NCBI GenBank assembly: GCA_903863255.1 | Contig: CAIPBJ010000034.1 | Coordinates: forward strand, 61,087-125,086 | Origin: an uncultured Methylophilaceae bacterium | Lineage (GTDB): Bacteria > Pseudomonadota > Gammaproteobacteria > Burkholderiales > Methylophilaceae | Length of the DNA stretch: 64,000 nt | Reading direction: 5' to 3' | Shown here: one piece after another, positions 31,723-41,714 of the stretch | Position numbering within the stretch: position 1 is the first letter of the stretch | How the letters are laid out: the number at the start of each line of letters is the position of its first letter | Made by a program: the position numbers and the translations under genes | The notes under the pieces: generated by a model | What the model saw: only the letters and a program-made list of their open reading frames with translations | The model's database searches: none | What the model was told of the DNA's origin: nothing

Positions 31723-32640
31723 ATGAAAGTTTTTCGTCATTTCCCAAAATTTCCGACCGAGCCGGTTGCGCTTGCCATCGGAAATTTCGATGGGATCCAT
31801 CTCGGACATCGCTATTTGTTGTCTAAACTGATTGAAATAGCCGAAACGAGTCGAATCGGAAAAGCCGTTCTTACGTTTGAACCTCATCCTAGAGAATATT
31901 TCAATCCTCAAAACGCTCCTGCAAGGCTTACTTCTTTAAGGGAAAAGCTGGAATGGTTCGAATATGCCAATGTGGATAAGGTATACATTTGTAAGTTCAA
32001 TAAAGAATTTTCCCAGTTAAGCAGTCAATCTTTTATTGATAAGGTGCTAATAGGATCGCTTAACGCACAAAAGATAGTCGTTGGCGATGATTTTAGATTT
32101 GGCAAGGGTCGAGAAGGCGAGGTTGGTGATTTCATTAGAGCAGGATTCCAAACGGTATGTTTGCCTGATCTTATTCAAAATGGGTCCAGAGTGTCTAGCA
32201 CATTGATTCGAGAGGCTTTGGCGCTTGGTAATCTTGATACTGCCACGCATTTGCTTGGACGTGCCTACAGTATTAGCGGTAAAGTTATTCATGGAGCAAA
32301 GCTTGGACGTAAATTGGGTTTTCCTACGGCTAATGTTCATATGAGGCATGAGCGACCTGCATTGTTGGGTGTATATGCTGTAAAATTAGATGGGATTCGC
32401 GGAGTGGCCAATCTGGGGGTTCGACCAACCGTCACAGGGGTCTCAAAACTGCAGTTAGAAGTTCATTTGATTGATTTTGATGGTGATCTGTATGGCAAAC
32501 ATGTTCATGTCGAATTCTATTCCAAGATTCGCAATGAAATGAAATTTTCTGGACTCGAAGCACTCAAAGTACAAATTAGTAGGGACGTGGAAATTGCCAA
32601 ACGATTTTTTGAAAATTCGGATATAAGAAGTTCTAAATGA
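31723..32640 (+). CDS. ribF: Bifunctional riboflavin kinase / FAD synthetase
   Basis: Makes FMN and then FAD from riboflavin. The 305-residue protein has an N-terminal adenylyltransferase domain ([16 protein letters not shown], about 15-180) and a C-terminal kinase domain ([13 protein letters not shown], about 190-300). Its stop overlaps the ileS start as ATGA, so translation is likely coupled. Confidence 0.97.
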   Translation: MKVFRHFPKFPTEPVALAIGNFDGIHLGHRYLLSKLIEIAETSRIGKAVLTFEPHPREYFNPQNAPARLTSLREKLEWFEYANVDKVYICKFNKEFSQLSSQSFIDKVLIGSLNAQKIVVGDDFRFGKGREGEVGDFIRAGFQTVCLPDLIQNGSRVSSTLIREALALGNLDTATHLLGRAYSISGKVIHGAKLGRKLGFPTANVHMRHERPALLGVYAVKLDGIRGVANLGVRPTVTGVSKLQLEVHLIDFDGDLYGKHVHVEFYSKIRNEMKFSGLEALKVQISRDVEIAKRFFENSDIRSSK

Positions 32641-35477
32641 CTGACAACGATAAATATAAATTAAATTTACCTGAAACGCCTTTCCCAATGCGAGGTGATC
32701 TCGCCAAAAGAGAGCCTGCATGGTTAAAAATCTGGCAAGAAAATAAGTTGTACGAAAGAATTCGTAAAGCCAGGAAAGGTGCAAAAAAATTCATTCTTCA
32801 TGATGGGCCACCTTATGCAAACGGCGATATTCACATAGGTCATGCAGTAAACAAGATATTGAAAGACATCATTGTTAAATCTAAAACGATGAGTGGTTAT
32901 GACGCCCCGTATGTTCCAGGATGGGATTGCCATGGACTTCCTATTGAACTTATGGTTGAAAAGACGCATGGCAAGAATATTCCTCCTTCGACGTTCAGGG
33001 AACTCTGCAGGTCATATGCCAAAAATCAGGTCGAACGCCAGAAATTGGATTTTATTCGTCTTGGGGTGCTTGGCGACTGGGACAACCCTTATTTGACCAT
33101 GGACTTTCGTACTGAAGCTGAAATTATGAGGGCTTTAGGGGATATTTACAGAAATGGTTACTTGTATCAAGGTTCCAAGCCTGTTCATTGGTGTGTTGAT
33201 TGTGGTTCGGCGCTCGCAGAGGCTGAAGTGGAGTATGAGGATAAGAATTCTCCAGCTATTGACGTTGCATTCAAGGTTGTTGATGTCCATACATTAGGTA
33301 AGATTTTTGAAATTAGTCTGGAGGGCGAGGCCTTTGCAGTTATCTGGACCACGACTCCCTGGACTTTGCCAGCGAACCAGGCTGTGTGTGTTCACCCTGA
33401 TTTGGAATACGCGTTGATTAAGACCGAAAGGGGACTTCTGATCGTTTGTCGAGAGTTGCTTGAAAAGACTTTGTCCGATTCTTCGAACGAACCGGCCAAT
33501 GTATACGGATTAATGAATAAATATGGTCTGTTAGCCGGACCAATGGATGTGCTTGGCTATGTGAATGGTTCAAAACTGGAAGGATTGGTTCTTCAACATC
33601 CTTTCTACGAGAGAACGGTACCGGTAATCTGCGGGGATCATGTCACAACTGATGCAGGAACTGGACTGGTTCATACCGCTCCAGCGCATGGTCTTGAAGA
33701 TTATACTGTTGGAATGAAATACGGACTTCCTGTAGATAATCCTGTTGATGATGAAGGTAAGTTCTTTAAACGTATCGAACTGGTAGGAGGATTAAGTGTT
33801 TGGGATGCAAATAAAGAAATCATTGAAGTGTTAAAAGGTAATGGGCGATTGCTTGCTTCTTCTAGACTTAATCATAGTTATCCTCATTGTTGGAGACATA
33901 AGACCCCCGTAATATTTCGTGCAACGCACCAATGGTTCATCGGAATGGCCGAGACAGACAATCAAGGTGTCAGTCTAAGGCAGCATGCGAATGCTGCCGT
34001 AGCAAAAACACAGTTTTATCCCAATTGGGGACGAGCCAGACTGGAGGCCATGATCAAGAATCGTCCTGATTGGTGTGTCTCACGTCAAAGAAATTGGGGT
34101 GTCCCAATGCCTTTCTTTATTCATAAGGAAACAAATAGGCCACATCCAAAGACTTTAGATTTACTGGAGCAGGTTTGTCAAATGGTGGAAACCCAAGGCA
34201 TCGAGGCTTGGTTTAGTTTGAATGAATCAGCCTTTCTTGCGGAGCATGCTCCTGATGAAGCCCAACTCTATAAAAAGGTAACCGATACCCTGGATGTCTG
34301 GTTTGACTCGGGTACGACCCATGCTTCGGTGCTCAAATTAAGACCAAACCTGGATTTTCCTGCTGATTTGTATCTGGAGGGATCCGATCAACATCGAGGT
34401 TGGTTTCAGTCCTCACTTTTAACGGGTTGCGCTATCGATGGTCATGCGCCTTTTAAAGCGCTTCTGACGCATGGGTTTGTAGTCGACGGATCAGGTCACA
34501 AAATGAGTAAGTCGAAAGGTAATGTCGTTGCACCGCAAAAAGTGATGGATACCTATGGGGCAGATATATTGAGGTTGTGGGTGGCTTCAACGGATTATTC
34601 GGGAGAGTTGACAATTTCGGAAGAGATTCTAAAACGTGTTGCAGAGGGTTACCGAAGAATCCGTAATACCTTACGTTTCTTATTAGCTAACTTGGCAGAT
34701 TTCAACTACAAAACAGCCCTGCTTAATACAAGTGAATTGTTGGAAATTGATTTATACGCGATTAATTTAACAAGCAATCTGCAAACCCAAATATTGGAAC
34801 ATTACGAAAAATATGAGTTTCATCTTGCATTGCAAAAATTTGTTAGTTTTTGTTCCGAAGATCTTGGGGGGTTCTATCTTGATATTCTTAAGGACCGTCT
34901 CTATACGGCTGGAGAAAACTCACAGCCGCGCCGCGCGGCTCAGACAGCTATTTATCATATCACCCAGTCTTTGACTCGATTAATTGCCCCTGTCTTAAGT
35001 TTTACTTCAGACGAAGTCTGGAATACACTGAACCTGAACGATGAGAAAAGCGTATTTGAAGAGTTGTGGTATGAATTCCCTAAAGAAATTCTGAATGAGG
35101 ATAGGGAGAAAAAATGGGAATTGATCGTTCGAAGTCGAAATTTGGCAACAAAGGAAATCGAACGGTTGCGTTCCAGCGGTGAGGTGGGATCCTCTCTACA
35201 GGCGGAGTTGACCTTTTATTCTCATGGAGATAACTTCCAGGCGCTTAATAGCCTAGGCAATGACCTACGTTTTGTCATGATAACTTCAGCAGCAAAAGTA
35301 ATAGAAGTTGGCAACGAAAATGAGCAAAGAATCGTCGTGACGGCCAGTTCACATGCTAAATGCGATCGTTGCTGGCATTATCGGGAGGACGTAGGACTGG
35401 ATCTTAATCACCCAAAAATTTGTGGTCGGTGCGTAAGCAATCTATTTGAAACGGGTGAGATAAGAACTCATGCTTAA
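32637..35477 (+). CDS. ileS: Isoleucyl-tRNA synthetase
   Basis: Charges tRNA-Ile. The 946-residue class I enzyme has the HIGH motif (DIHIGHAVN), an editing domain with the [12 protein letters not shown] segment, and the KMSKS motif ([10 protein letters not shown]). The C-terminal zinc finger is present ([12 protein letters not shown] and, later, CGRC). It overlaps ribF by 4 bp and lspA by 8 bp. The eubacterial form is expected to be mupirocin-sensitive, by family knowledge only. Confidence 0.99.
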   Translation: MTDNDKYKLNLPETPFPMRGDLAKREPAWLKIWQENKLYERIRKARKGAKKFILHDGPPYANGDIHIGHAVNKILKDIIVKSKTMSGYDAPYVPGWDCHGLPIELMVEKTHGKNIPPSTFRELCRSYAKNQVERQKLDFIRLGVLGDWDNPYLTMDFRTEAEIMRALGDIYRNGYLYQGSKPVHWCVDCGSALAEAEVEYEDKNSPAIDVAFKVVDVHTLGKIFEISLEGEAFAVIWTTTPWTLPANQAVCVHPDLEYALIKTERGLLIVCRELLEKTLSDSSNEPANVYGLMNKYGLLAGPMDVLGYVNGSKLEGLVLQHPFYERTVPVICGDHVTTDAGTGLVHTAPAHGLEDYTVGMKYGLPVDNPVDDEGKFFKRIELVGGLSVWDANKEIIEVLKGNGRLLASSRLNHSYPHCWRHKTPVIFRATHQWFIGMAETDNQGVSLRQHANAAVAKTQFYPNWGRARLEAMIKNRPDWCVSRQRNWGVPMPFFIHKETNRPHPKTLDLLEQVCQMVETQGIEAWFSLNESAFLAEHAPDEAQLYKKVTDTLDVWFDSGTTHASVLKLRPNLDFPADLYLEGSDQHRGWFQSSLLTGCAIDGHAPFKALLTHGFVVDGSGHKMSKSKGNVVAPQKVMDTYGADILRLWVASTDYSGELTISEEILKRVAEGYRRIRNTLRFLLANLADFNYKTALLNTSELLEIDLYAINLTSNLQTQILEHYEKYEFHLALQKFVSFCSEDLGGFYLDILKDRLYTAGENSQPRRAAQTAIYHITQSLTRLIAPVLSFTSDEVWNTLNLNDEKSVFEELWYEFPKEILNEDREKKWELIVRSRNLATKEIERLRSSGEVGSSLQAELTFYSHGDNFQALNSLGNDLRFVMITSAAKVIEVGNENEQRIVVTASSHAKCDRCWHYREDVGLDLNHPKICGRCVSNLFETGEIRTHA

Positions 35478-35937
35478 GTGGTTAATGATCAGCACGGTCG
35501 TATTCTTTTTCGATCTTATCTCAAAGAACATGGTCGTGAGTTCGCTTGCTCCAATGCAGCACGTCAACATTACAAGTTTCTTTGACTTGGTGCTTTTCTA
35601 TAATCAAGGGGCAGCGTTTAGTTTTCTGGCGGATGCCGGAGGATGGCAAAAGTACTTTTTCAGTTTCATGGCGATTTTTGCTTCTATCGTGATTCTTGTT
35701 CTAATTAGCAAACATTCTGGACAGAAACTTTTTTGTCTTGCATTGTCACTGGTATTGGGAGGGGCACTTGGTAATCTCCATGACCGTGTCATGCTAGGTC
35801 ATGTTGTGGACTTTCTGCTTTTCTATTACAAGGATTATTACTGGCCAGCGTTTAATTTGGCTGACTCGAGTATATGTGTTGGAGTCGCTCTATTATTGTA
35901 TGACAATATGAACAAAAAGTTGCCTCAAGAAATTTAG
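35470..35937 (+). CDS. lspA: Lipoprotein signal peptidase (signal peptidase II)
   Basis: Inner-membrane aspartic protease that removes lipoprotein signal peptides. The 155-residue protein has four hydrophobic segments and both catalytic aspartate motifs: [16 protein letters not shown] and AFNLADS. It overlaps the ileS end. The ispH gene often found next is absent here. One expected client, the PCu(A)C lipoprotein, is in this window. Confidence 0.96.
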   Translation: MLKWLMISTVVFFFDLISKNMVVSSLAPMQHVNITSFFDLVLFYNQGAAFSFLADAGGWQKYFFSFMAIFASIVILVLISKHSGQKLFCLALSLVLGGALGNLHDRVMLGHVVDFLLFYYKDYYWPAFNLADSSICVGVALLLYDNMNKKLPQEI

Positions 35938-35947
35938 AGGAAAGAAA

Positions 35948-36595
35948 ATGCCCAATTGGACAAAGTTGATCGAAGGTAAAATCGCCCTTGCTAAAAGAGG
36001 CAAGAAATCGTCGAAACCTAACGAAAATGAACGAATCCCAGCTGGGCAGAAGCAAGTCACAAACTTCCCTGTTCTAGATTTGGGAATACGTCCAAACGTC
36101 AATTCTTCCAACTGGTCTCTACGCATTTTTGGATTGGTTGAGCAAGAGATTACACTCGATTGGATGGCTTTTAGGAATCTCCCACAGATTGAGGATACAT
36201 CAGATTTCCATTGTGTTACCCGCTGGTCTCAATTGGATATGATTTGGGAAGGTGTTTCTGCAAAGGAATTATTGATTAGGGCTCGGCCATTACCTTTGGC
36301 AAAATATGTCATGTTATACGGGTACGATGGGTATACAACGAATCTTCCTCTGGAAGCCCTTCTTGATGACGATGTCATTATTGCGCATAGTGTATACGGT
36401 AAATCCATCACATCAGAGCACGGCGGACCAGTGAGGCTCGTTGTTCCCAAACGATACGCATGGAAAAGTGCGAAATGGTTAAAAGCAATTGAGCTTCAGT
36501 CAAATGACAAGCCAGGATTCTGGGAGTCAAGAGGTTACCATAACGAAGGCTTCCCATTTCTTGAACAACGATTTAGTGAAGATGATGAATTGTAA
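35948..36595 (+). CDS. YuiH-type sulfite-oxidase-like molybdopterin oxidoreductase
   Basis: 215-residue protein consisting of a single sulfite-oxidase-type molybdopterin fold. The conserved molybdenum-ligand cysteine is in DFHCVTRWSQ, and the EHGGPVRLVVPKRYAWKSAKW block binds the cofactor. There is no Tat or Sec signal, so it is predicted cytoplasmic, unlike MsrP. It starts 10 bp after lspA with AGAGGAAAGAAA as a ribosome site, so it may be co-transcribed. The substrate of this family is not established. No partner heme protein is adjacent. Confidence 0.87.
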   Translation: MPNWTKLIEGKIALAKRGKKSSKPNENERIPAGQKQVTNFPVLDLGIRPNVNSSNWSLRIFGLVEQEITLDWMAFRNLPQIEDTSDFHCVTRWSQLDMIWEGVSAKELLIRARPLPLAKYVMLYGYDGYTTNLPLEALLDDDVIIAHSVYGKSITSEHGGPVRLVVPKRYAWKSAKWLKAIELQSNDKPGFWESRGYHNEGFPFLEQRFSEDDEL

Positions 36596-36646
36596 CCATG
36601 TGAAAGCGTTTTTTTAGCTGAGGTACTGGCGTTTTACTTACACAAA

Positions 36647-37228
36647 ATGGCTAATTATACGAATAAACAAAAACTGCTCAGCATTCTAGTATCGTATGTT
36701 CTTATCCTTTTTTTTAGTACTTTTGAATCCATCGCTGAAGCAGATACTGGTGAGCCTTTCAATGGCAGTTGCCCATACAAGACTGCTGTCAACGTCGATG
36801 GTCAGCAAGTTTATCTATGGCAACATGTCTTCGAAGATGGCACCGCAGACCTGGTCATGGCTATAGACGAACCTTCCAGATCATTTCAGTTCAAGCGAAT
36901 TACCTTTGGTGGCGATCGTTCTACTGGATGCCACTTCCCAATTTTGTCGTTAATTCCAGGTGGGCGTTGGGGGTGGCATGTTGCATGGGTTTCATCTGAA
37001 CATGGCAATGCTTTTTACATAAGGGTGGATGGTGATGCATGGGTATCGTCTCCACCTAGAAAAATAACAAGTATCCAAACTGATTTTGTAGAACTTACTG
37101 ATAAGGTGGATAGGATATTTCTAAAATACAGATCGTCTTCAAGCCCTGACGAAACTAAAATCAAGCAATCGCTCGATGAAGGAAAAACATGGGAAGATGT
37201 CAGCTCCGAATCAACCTCTACGCAATAG
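36647..37228 (+). CDS. Unknown exported protein
   Basis: 193-residue protein with a Sec-type signal peptide (hydrophobic core about residues 10-26; likely cut after an AEA near residue 32). The mature part is rich in Trp, Asp and Ser and shows DGTADLVMAIDEPS and a repeated GDAWVSSP-like pattern. This suggests a beta-rich fold similar to BNR-repeat proteins. It contains two cysteines (GSCPY and TGCHF) that may pair in the periplasm. It has no clear ribosome site. Its end overlaps the convergent HD-GYP gene by 11 bp. Family not recognised. Confidence 0.6.
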   Translation: MANYTNKQKLLSILVSYVLILFFSTFESIAEADTGEPFNGSCPYKTAVNVDGQQVYLWQHVFEDGTADLVMAIDEPSRSFQFKRITFGGDRSTGCHFPILSLIPGGRWGWHVAWVSSEHGNAFYIRVDGDAWVSSPPRKITSIQTDFVELTDKVDRIFLKYRSSSSPDETKIKQSLDEGKTWEDVSSESTSTQ

Positions 37229-38555
37229 CCAATTCTTTATCTATAAAATAACTGATTCGTTTTCTTGGATTCAAATAATCCTGAACATCTGGCGGCAATT
37301 GGCTTGCCTTCATGCAAATGCTTATATTGATATTTGGCTCTTCCCGAAGATCTATAATTAATGGTTCACGACGGTCCTTAAGCGGGTCATAAACCATCAC
37401 GAAAGGCCTAAGCGGCTTATTTGGGTTTACAGATACAACTACACCGTAATTCCCATTCGAGAGTTGTACGATGCTCCCAGGAGGATAAACTCCCAGCGAT
37501 TTTATCAATCGTTTAAGAAAAGACTCGTCAAACCTACTCCGTTGATTTGCAAAAATATACGCTAAAGCTTCGTAAGGAGTTTTTGACAAGTTAGGGTTAC
37601 TTGGGTTGCATAAATTATCGTAAGTATTGATAAGCGCGACCAATCTTGCTAATGGGTCTGTTTGGTCAGATTTTTTTCTTGCTGGATACCCAGTCCCATC
37701 GCTGTTTTCATGATGCTGAAGAATAATACGGGCCAGACGGTCGGGTAATCCGACCTTCTTTGCGATTTTGGCTCCAATTTCGCTATGTTGCTCGAGGTAA
37801 GCCTGTTCTGACTTTGTCAGAGGTTCTTTTTTCATGAGAATCATGTCTGGTATTTCTATTTTTCCAATATCGTGAAAAAGAGCTGCCATTCCTAGAAGAG
37901 CTGCATCTTCTTCTGTCATATCCAATGACTTTGCCATCATAAGACATAACATTGTGACATTAAGAGCATGGGTATAATTCTGGTCAGTGGATCTATTCCC
38001 ATTTAGGGCGTGAACAATGATATCCCCTTCTGTTAGTATGGAGTTCACAAGATCTTTAACCATAGTCTCCGCTTTAAGTATGCTGGATTCAGGAGACAGA
38101 AGAATGTTTTTAGTTGACTCACGGGCAACTTCGCTAGCCAGTAGGAATTTCTTCTCGCTTTCATCGATGGCTTTATTTAGTTTCTGTAACCGGTTGTCTT
38201 GGAAGTTCTCGACTTCGTTGGATAAGATACTTTCCATGTTTTCCAAATCAGGTGATTCTTCATCCAAAACATTATCTTCGTTTGCGTTTGTTAATTCGTC
38301 AGGACGGTTCGAGCCTGTTGCACTTGGATTTAATTCATTACCTAATGGAATCGGAAGCGGTTCACAATCACTTCGAGTTGGATCGTAACGAAGCTTTTTA
38401 AGTCCGACCTTCCTGATTTTGTTGATTTGTTCTTGGTCTTTTACTTTAAAGTTGCTCAAAGTGAATGGATGATCCATCCATCCCAAATCCAGATGTATGT
38501 AAAGTCCGATACGCAATTGGACAATATCAATATAATTCGCGTTATTAGATGACAT
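37218..38555 (-). CDS. HD-GYP phosphodiesterase (c-di-GMP) with DUF3391 N-terminus
   Basis: Predicted enzyme degrading cyclic di-GMP. From the ATG at 38555 it is 445 residues; a GTG at 38567 would add four. The N-terminal part (about 5-125) is DUF3391-like (IGLYIHLDLGWMDHPF). The HD-GYP domain (about 185-400) has FHDIGKIEIPD, an EQHSEIG histidine and HHENSDGTGYPARKK, so the metal site and GYP motif are complete. It has no membrane segment. Its start lies inside the end of the GGDEF-EAL gene, so the two are translationally coupled. Together with the N-terminal neighbour it forms a c-di-GMP module. Confidence 0.93.
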   Translation of the reverse strand: MSSNNANYIDIVQLRIGLYIHLDLGWMDHPFTLSNFKVKDQEQINKIRKVGLKKLRYDPTRSDCEPLPIPLGNELNPSATGSNRPDELTNANEDNVLDEESPDLENMESILSNEVENFQDNRLQKLNKAIDESEKKFLLASEVARESTKNILLSPESSILKAETMVKDLVNSILTEGDIIVHALNGNRSTDQNYTHALNVTMLCLMMAKSLDMTEEDAALLGMAALFHDIGKIEIPDMILMKKEPLTKSEQAYLEQHSEIGAKIAKKVGLPDRLARIILQHHENSDGTGYPARKKSDQTDPLARLVALINTYDNLCNPSNPNLSKTPYEALAYIFANQRSRFDESFLKRLIKSLGVYPPGSIVQLSNGNYGVVVSVNPNKPLRPFVMVYDPLKDRREPLIIDLREEPNINISICMKASQLPPDVQDYLNPRKRISYFIDKELAIA

Positions 38556-41500
38556 GATTGTTACCACGCATCTTTAGTTCAAGCAGTTTGGTAAAGTCAT
38601 CAGCTTTTACAGGTTTACCATATAGATATCCCTGTGCCTCATTACAACCCATGTTCTTAAGAAATTCGGCTTGTTCAAGGGTTTCAACCCCTTCAGCGAT
38701 TACACTAAAGCCTAAGCTGGTGGCCATTGCATAGATTGCGTTCGCGATGGCTGCATCATCAGCATCTTCTGGCAGGTCACGAATAAAAGATTGATCAATC
38801 TTGATCTTGTCGAGAGGGAGCCGTTTTAAGTGAGAAAGGGATGAGTAGCCAGTTCCAAAATCATCGATTGCCAGCCTTACCCCCATTTTCTTGATTCGTT
38901 CAAATGTCTCAATTACAAATTCTGTATTTTGCATTACAGTGCTTTCTGTAATTTCAAGTTCAATAATAGATGGGTCACAGTCTGTTTCAATGATTAGACC
39001 ATAAACCGTATCGGCAAAATTGCTGCGCATGATTTGCAGTCCTGAAACATTTACTGAAACCCAACGTATTGATAGTCCCTGGTTGATCCAAAGAGTTGCT
39101 TGAGAAGCGGCTTGACGAAGAACCCATTCGCCTATCTGGACTATTAACCCTGTCTCTTCTGCAACTGGAATAAATTTAGCTGGCGAAACCAAGCCCAATT
39201 CTGGATGGTTCCATCGAATAAGTGCCTCTGCTCCAAGAATAGTTCCATCTATAAGTGATACTTGAGGCTGATAATAAACTTCAAACTGGTTTCGTTCCAA
39301 GGCTCGTCTCAACTGAGTCTCAACTGTGAACCGCTCCACCGCTTTCTTGCTGAGTTCTGGGGAGTAGAAGGCAAAACTGTTTTTACCCCCATTCTTTACT
39401 TGATACATCGCAATATCAGCTGCTTTGAGCAAGCCATCAACATCTCGGTTATCTCTCGGGAAGACAGAAATGCCAATACTTGCACCGATGAAGAGTTCTT
39501 TATTATCAATAATGAATTCAATTTGCAGGGAATGAATGATTTTTTTCGCGACCATAGCTGCATCTTCGTGATCGTTTAACTTGTTCATCATCACAACAAA
39601 TTCATCACCTCCCAATCTTGCCACGACATCGCTGTCACGAATCGATCTGCTGATTCGCCTTGATACTTCATAAAGTAGCTTGTCGCCCACATGATGGCCC
39701 AGGGTGTCGTTAATAGCCTTAAAGCGATCCAAATCAATAAATAGCAGGGCAATTTTCCCATTTTCTCTTTCAGCTTGCTTGATGGATAGATCCAGTAACT
39801 CATTTAATAATCGCCTATTGGGCAATCCGGTTAAAGGATCATGATTCACTAATTGATTGAGTTGATTTTGTGATTGTTTTATTTTTGTGATGTCAGCGAA
39901 AACCCCGACATAATTTACTACCTTGCCAAAATTATTTTTTGCTATGGTAAGGGTCAGCCACTCCTGATACATTTCCCCGTTTTTTCTTTGATTGGTGACT
40001 TCTCCTTGCCACTTTCCGCAAGATTTGAGCGAATTCAAGATGTTCTTGTCAGCAAATTTCATTACCTTTGGGGTGTATCCGAGGACTTCGTGTTCAGTGT
40101 ATCCAGTAATCTTGCTGAAGCCTTCATTAATTGCAACGATATTACAGTTCTCATCAAGAATCATGATGCCTTCAGATGCACTATCAAAGGCTAACTTTGC
40201 CTGATTAAGGCGTTTGTTGGTCATCTCTCTTAGAATGGATACCCCAAGAGACCGGCCAACAGCCATGAGTGCTTCAATCTCATAAGAAGATATTTGATGC
40301 AATGAACTCTCACGTTCAATCAGTAATATTCCCCACCAATGTGAACCTGAGAAAATTGGAAGGGCGATGAAAGATTTTGTGCCATGTAAGGAAAGAAATT
40401 TCTGTTCTTCCGGATCAAATTTCGAGGTGTTCCCATAGACGGGCAATCCTTGCATGAAGATTTCAGGCCATTTATTGCAACCATCCCTTTTGAAATTAAT
40501 GGACGAGTAATGCTTACCTAATCCTATGTGTCCAGGCATGGACCATTGGAATTCCTTTCTTGATTGGATTCCTGTATCGAGATCCGCCTTTATGTTCTGA
40601 AAAAGCGTCGCTCTGCTGAAATGTGAAGCTAAACAGATTTGTTCTAGAACCTTTACTGCAACTGTCTGCCATGATTCAGTGGAATGCAAGAGCCAGTCAC
40701 ATGAAATAAGGGCATCAAGAATCGCGCTTCGATCCCGTAAATTGGTTTCGGCCATTTTACGTTCCGTGATATCCCGTCCCAAGGTTACAACGCCTTGACG
40801 ACTTCCATCATCATGAAATAAGGGAATTTTTATAATATCAAAGACTTTTTCTCCACCCTGAGGGATCGAGATTACCTCTTCTTTTCGAATCAGATTCTTT
40901 TCATTTAATGCTTGCTCATCTGATAAAGACGATTTGGCAAATGACTCTTTAAAAACAGGGTTGGCCAAATTCGCCAATTCCAGATCAGACTTTTGATGAT
41001 AGGGAATTTTATTGAGTTGGAACAAGTCTAAACCACTTTTGTTGATATCGATCCAGCGGTTTTTCTCATCTTTGAAATAGATGAAGTCAGGGCTCGCGTT
41101 TATGAGATTTCGTAAGAAATTCTCAGTGTTTCGTAGTTGTTGTTCAATTGAAATTCGATTAGTAATATCATGCATATGAAAAACGTAACCATAATGTTCC
41201 CCTTTCTCAGAAGTTAAACAGGTAGCTAAAACATTCAAAATCCTTAATTGGCTTTTATTTCGATACTGAAGATTGAATTCGTGGTTGGATGCCTTCATTT
41301 CTCTATTAAGTCGCTTTAGAATTGTTGAAGGTAATATCCCTTTGCCATTTATAGAGTTAACCTTATTCAAATGCAGAATTTCTATGGCATACGAATTCGC
41401 AAAGCTGACCTTAAAGTCAAGATCAGTCGTCATAATGGCTACACCATTCAATGATTCGATCAAATGAGTGGCCATTTCCTTTGAATCAGAAATAGACGAG

Positions 41501-41571
41501 CTGTAAATCGCTTCGATTTCGCTATTCGAAGAATCTTGACCAGCTAAATATAAACTTTTTTTGACCTGCAT
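38545..41571 (-). CDS. PAS-PAS-GAF-PAS-GGDEF-EAL bifunctional c-di-GMP enzyme
   Basis: Large cytoplasmic sensor-enzyme of 1008 residues. Rough layout: PAS 35-140, PAS 150-270, GAF 285-455, PAS 465-575, GGDEF 580-740, EAL 750-1000. The GGDEF site is intact (RLGGDEFVV) with an RxxD inhibitory site (RDSD) five residues ahead. The EAL site also looks intact: AEALIRWNHP, ELEITES, IDDFGTGYSSL, KIKIDQSF, AEGVET and QGYLYGKP. Both activities are therefore possible, and net direction cannot be read. No membrane segment. It overlaps the HD-GYP gene downstream and is divergent from clpB. The PAS/GAF ligands are unknown. Confidence 0.94.
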   Translation of the reverse strand: MQVKKSLYLAGQDSSNSEIEAIYSSSISDSKEMATHLIESLNGVAIMTTDLDFKVSFANSYAIEILHLNKVNSINGKGILPSTILKRLNREMKASNHEFNLQYRNKSQLRILNVLATCLTSEKGEHYGYVFHMHDITNRISIEQQLRNTENFLRNLINASPDFIYFKDEKNRWIDINKSGLDLFQLNKIPYHQKSDLELANLANPVFKESFAKSSLSDEQALNEKNLIRKEEVISIPQGGEKVFDIIKIPLFHDDGSRQGVVTLGRDITERKMAETNLRDRSAILDALISCDWLLHSTESWQTVAVKVLEQICLASHFSRATLFQNIKADLDTGIQSRKEFQWSMPGHIGLGKHYSSINFKRDGCNKWPEIFMQGLPVYGNTSKFDPEEQKFLSLHGTKSFIALPIFSGSHWWGILLIERESSLHQISSYEIEALMAVGRSLGVSILREMTNKRLNQAKLAFDSASEGIMILDENCNIVAINEGFSKITGYTEHEVLGYTPKVMKFADKNILNSLKSCGKWQGEVTNQRKNGEMYQEWLTLTIAKNNFGKVVNYVGVFADITKIKQSQNQLNQLVNHDPLTGLPNRRLLNELLDLSIKQAERENGKIALLFIDLDRFKAINDTLGHHVGDKLLYEVSRRISRSIRDSDVVARLGGDEFVVMMNKLNDHEDAAMVAKKIIHSLQIEFIIDNKELFIGASIGISVFPRDNRDVDGLLKAADIAMYQVKNGGKNSFAFYSPELSKKAVERFTVETQLRRALERNQFEVYYQPQVSLIDGTILGAEALIRWNHPELGLVSPAKFIPVAEETGLIVQIGEWVLRQAASQATLWINQGLSIRWVSVNVSGLQIMRSNFADTVYGLIIETDCDPSIIELEITESTVMQNTEFVIETFERIKKMGVRLAIDDFGTGYSSLSHLKRLPLDKIKIDQSFIRDLPEDADDAAIANAIYAMATSLGFSVIAEGVETLEQAEFLKNMGCNEAQGYLYGKPVKADDFTKLLELKMRGNNHVI

Positions 41572-41651
41572 TAATAATCTCTATAAACGTAAAGCATAAA
41601 ATTAACGAATCGATATTCCACCTGATTATTCATCGGCAATATTTTCGGGAA

Positions 41652-41680
41652 CTTGAAATATTTCTGATGTGCTTCATATA
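41652..41680 (+). promoter_or_regulatory. Sigma32-like heat-shock promoter for clpB
   Basis: CTTGAA at 41652-41657 and CTTCATATA at 41672-41680, separated by 14 bp, resemble the sigma32 consensus (CTTGAA and CCCCATnTA). It lies about 35 bp before the clpB start, in the divergent gap with the GGDEF-EAL gene. The match at the -10 side is incomplete. Confidence 0.6.
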
Positions 41681-41714
41681 GTGAACATAACCGTTGCTTT
41701 TTAAAGGATTGACA

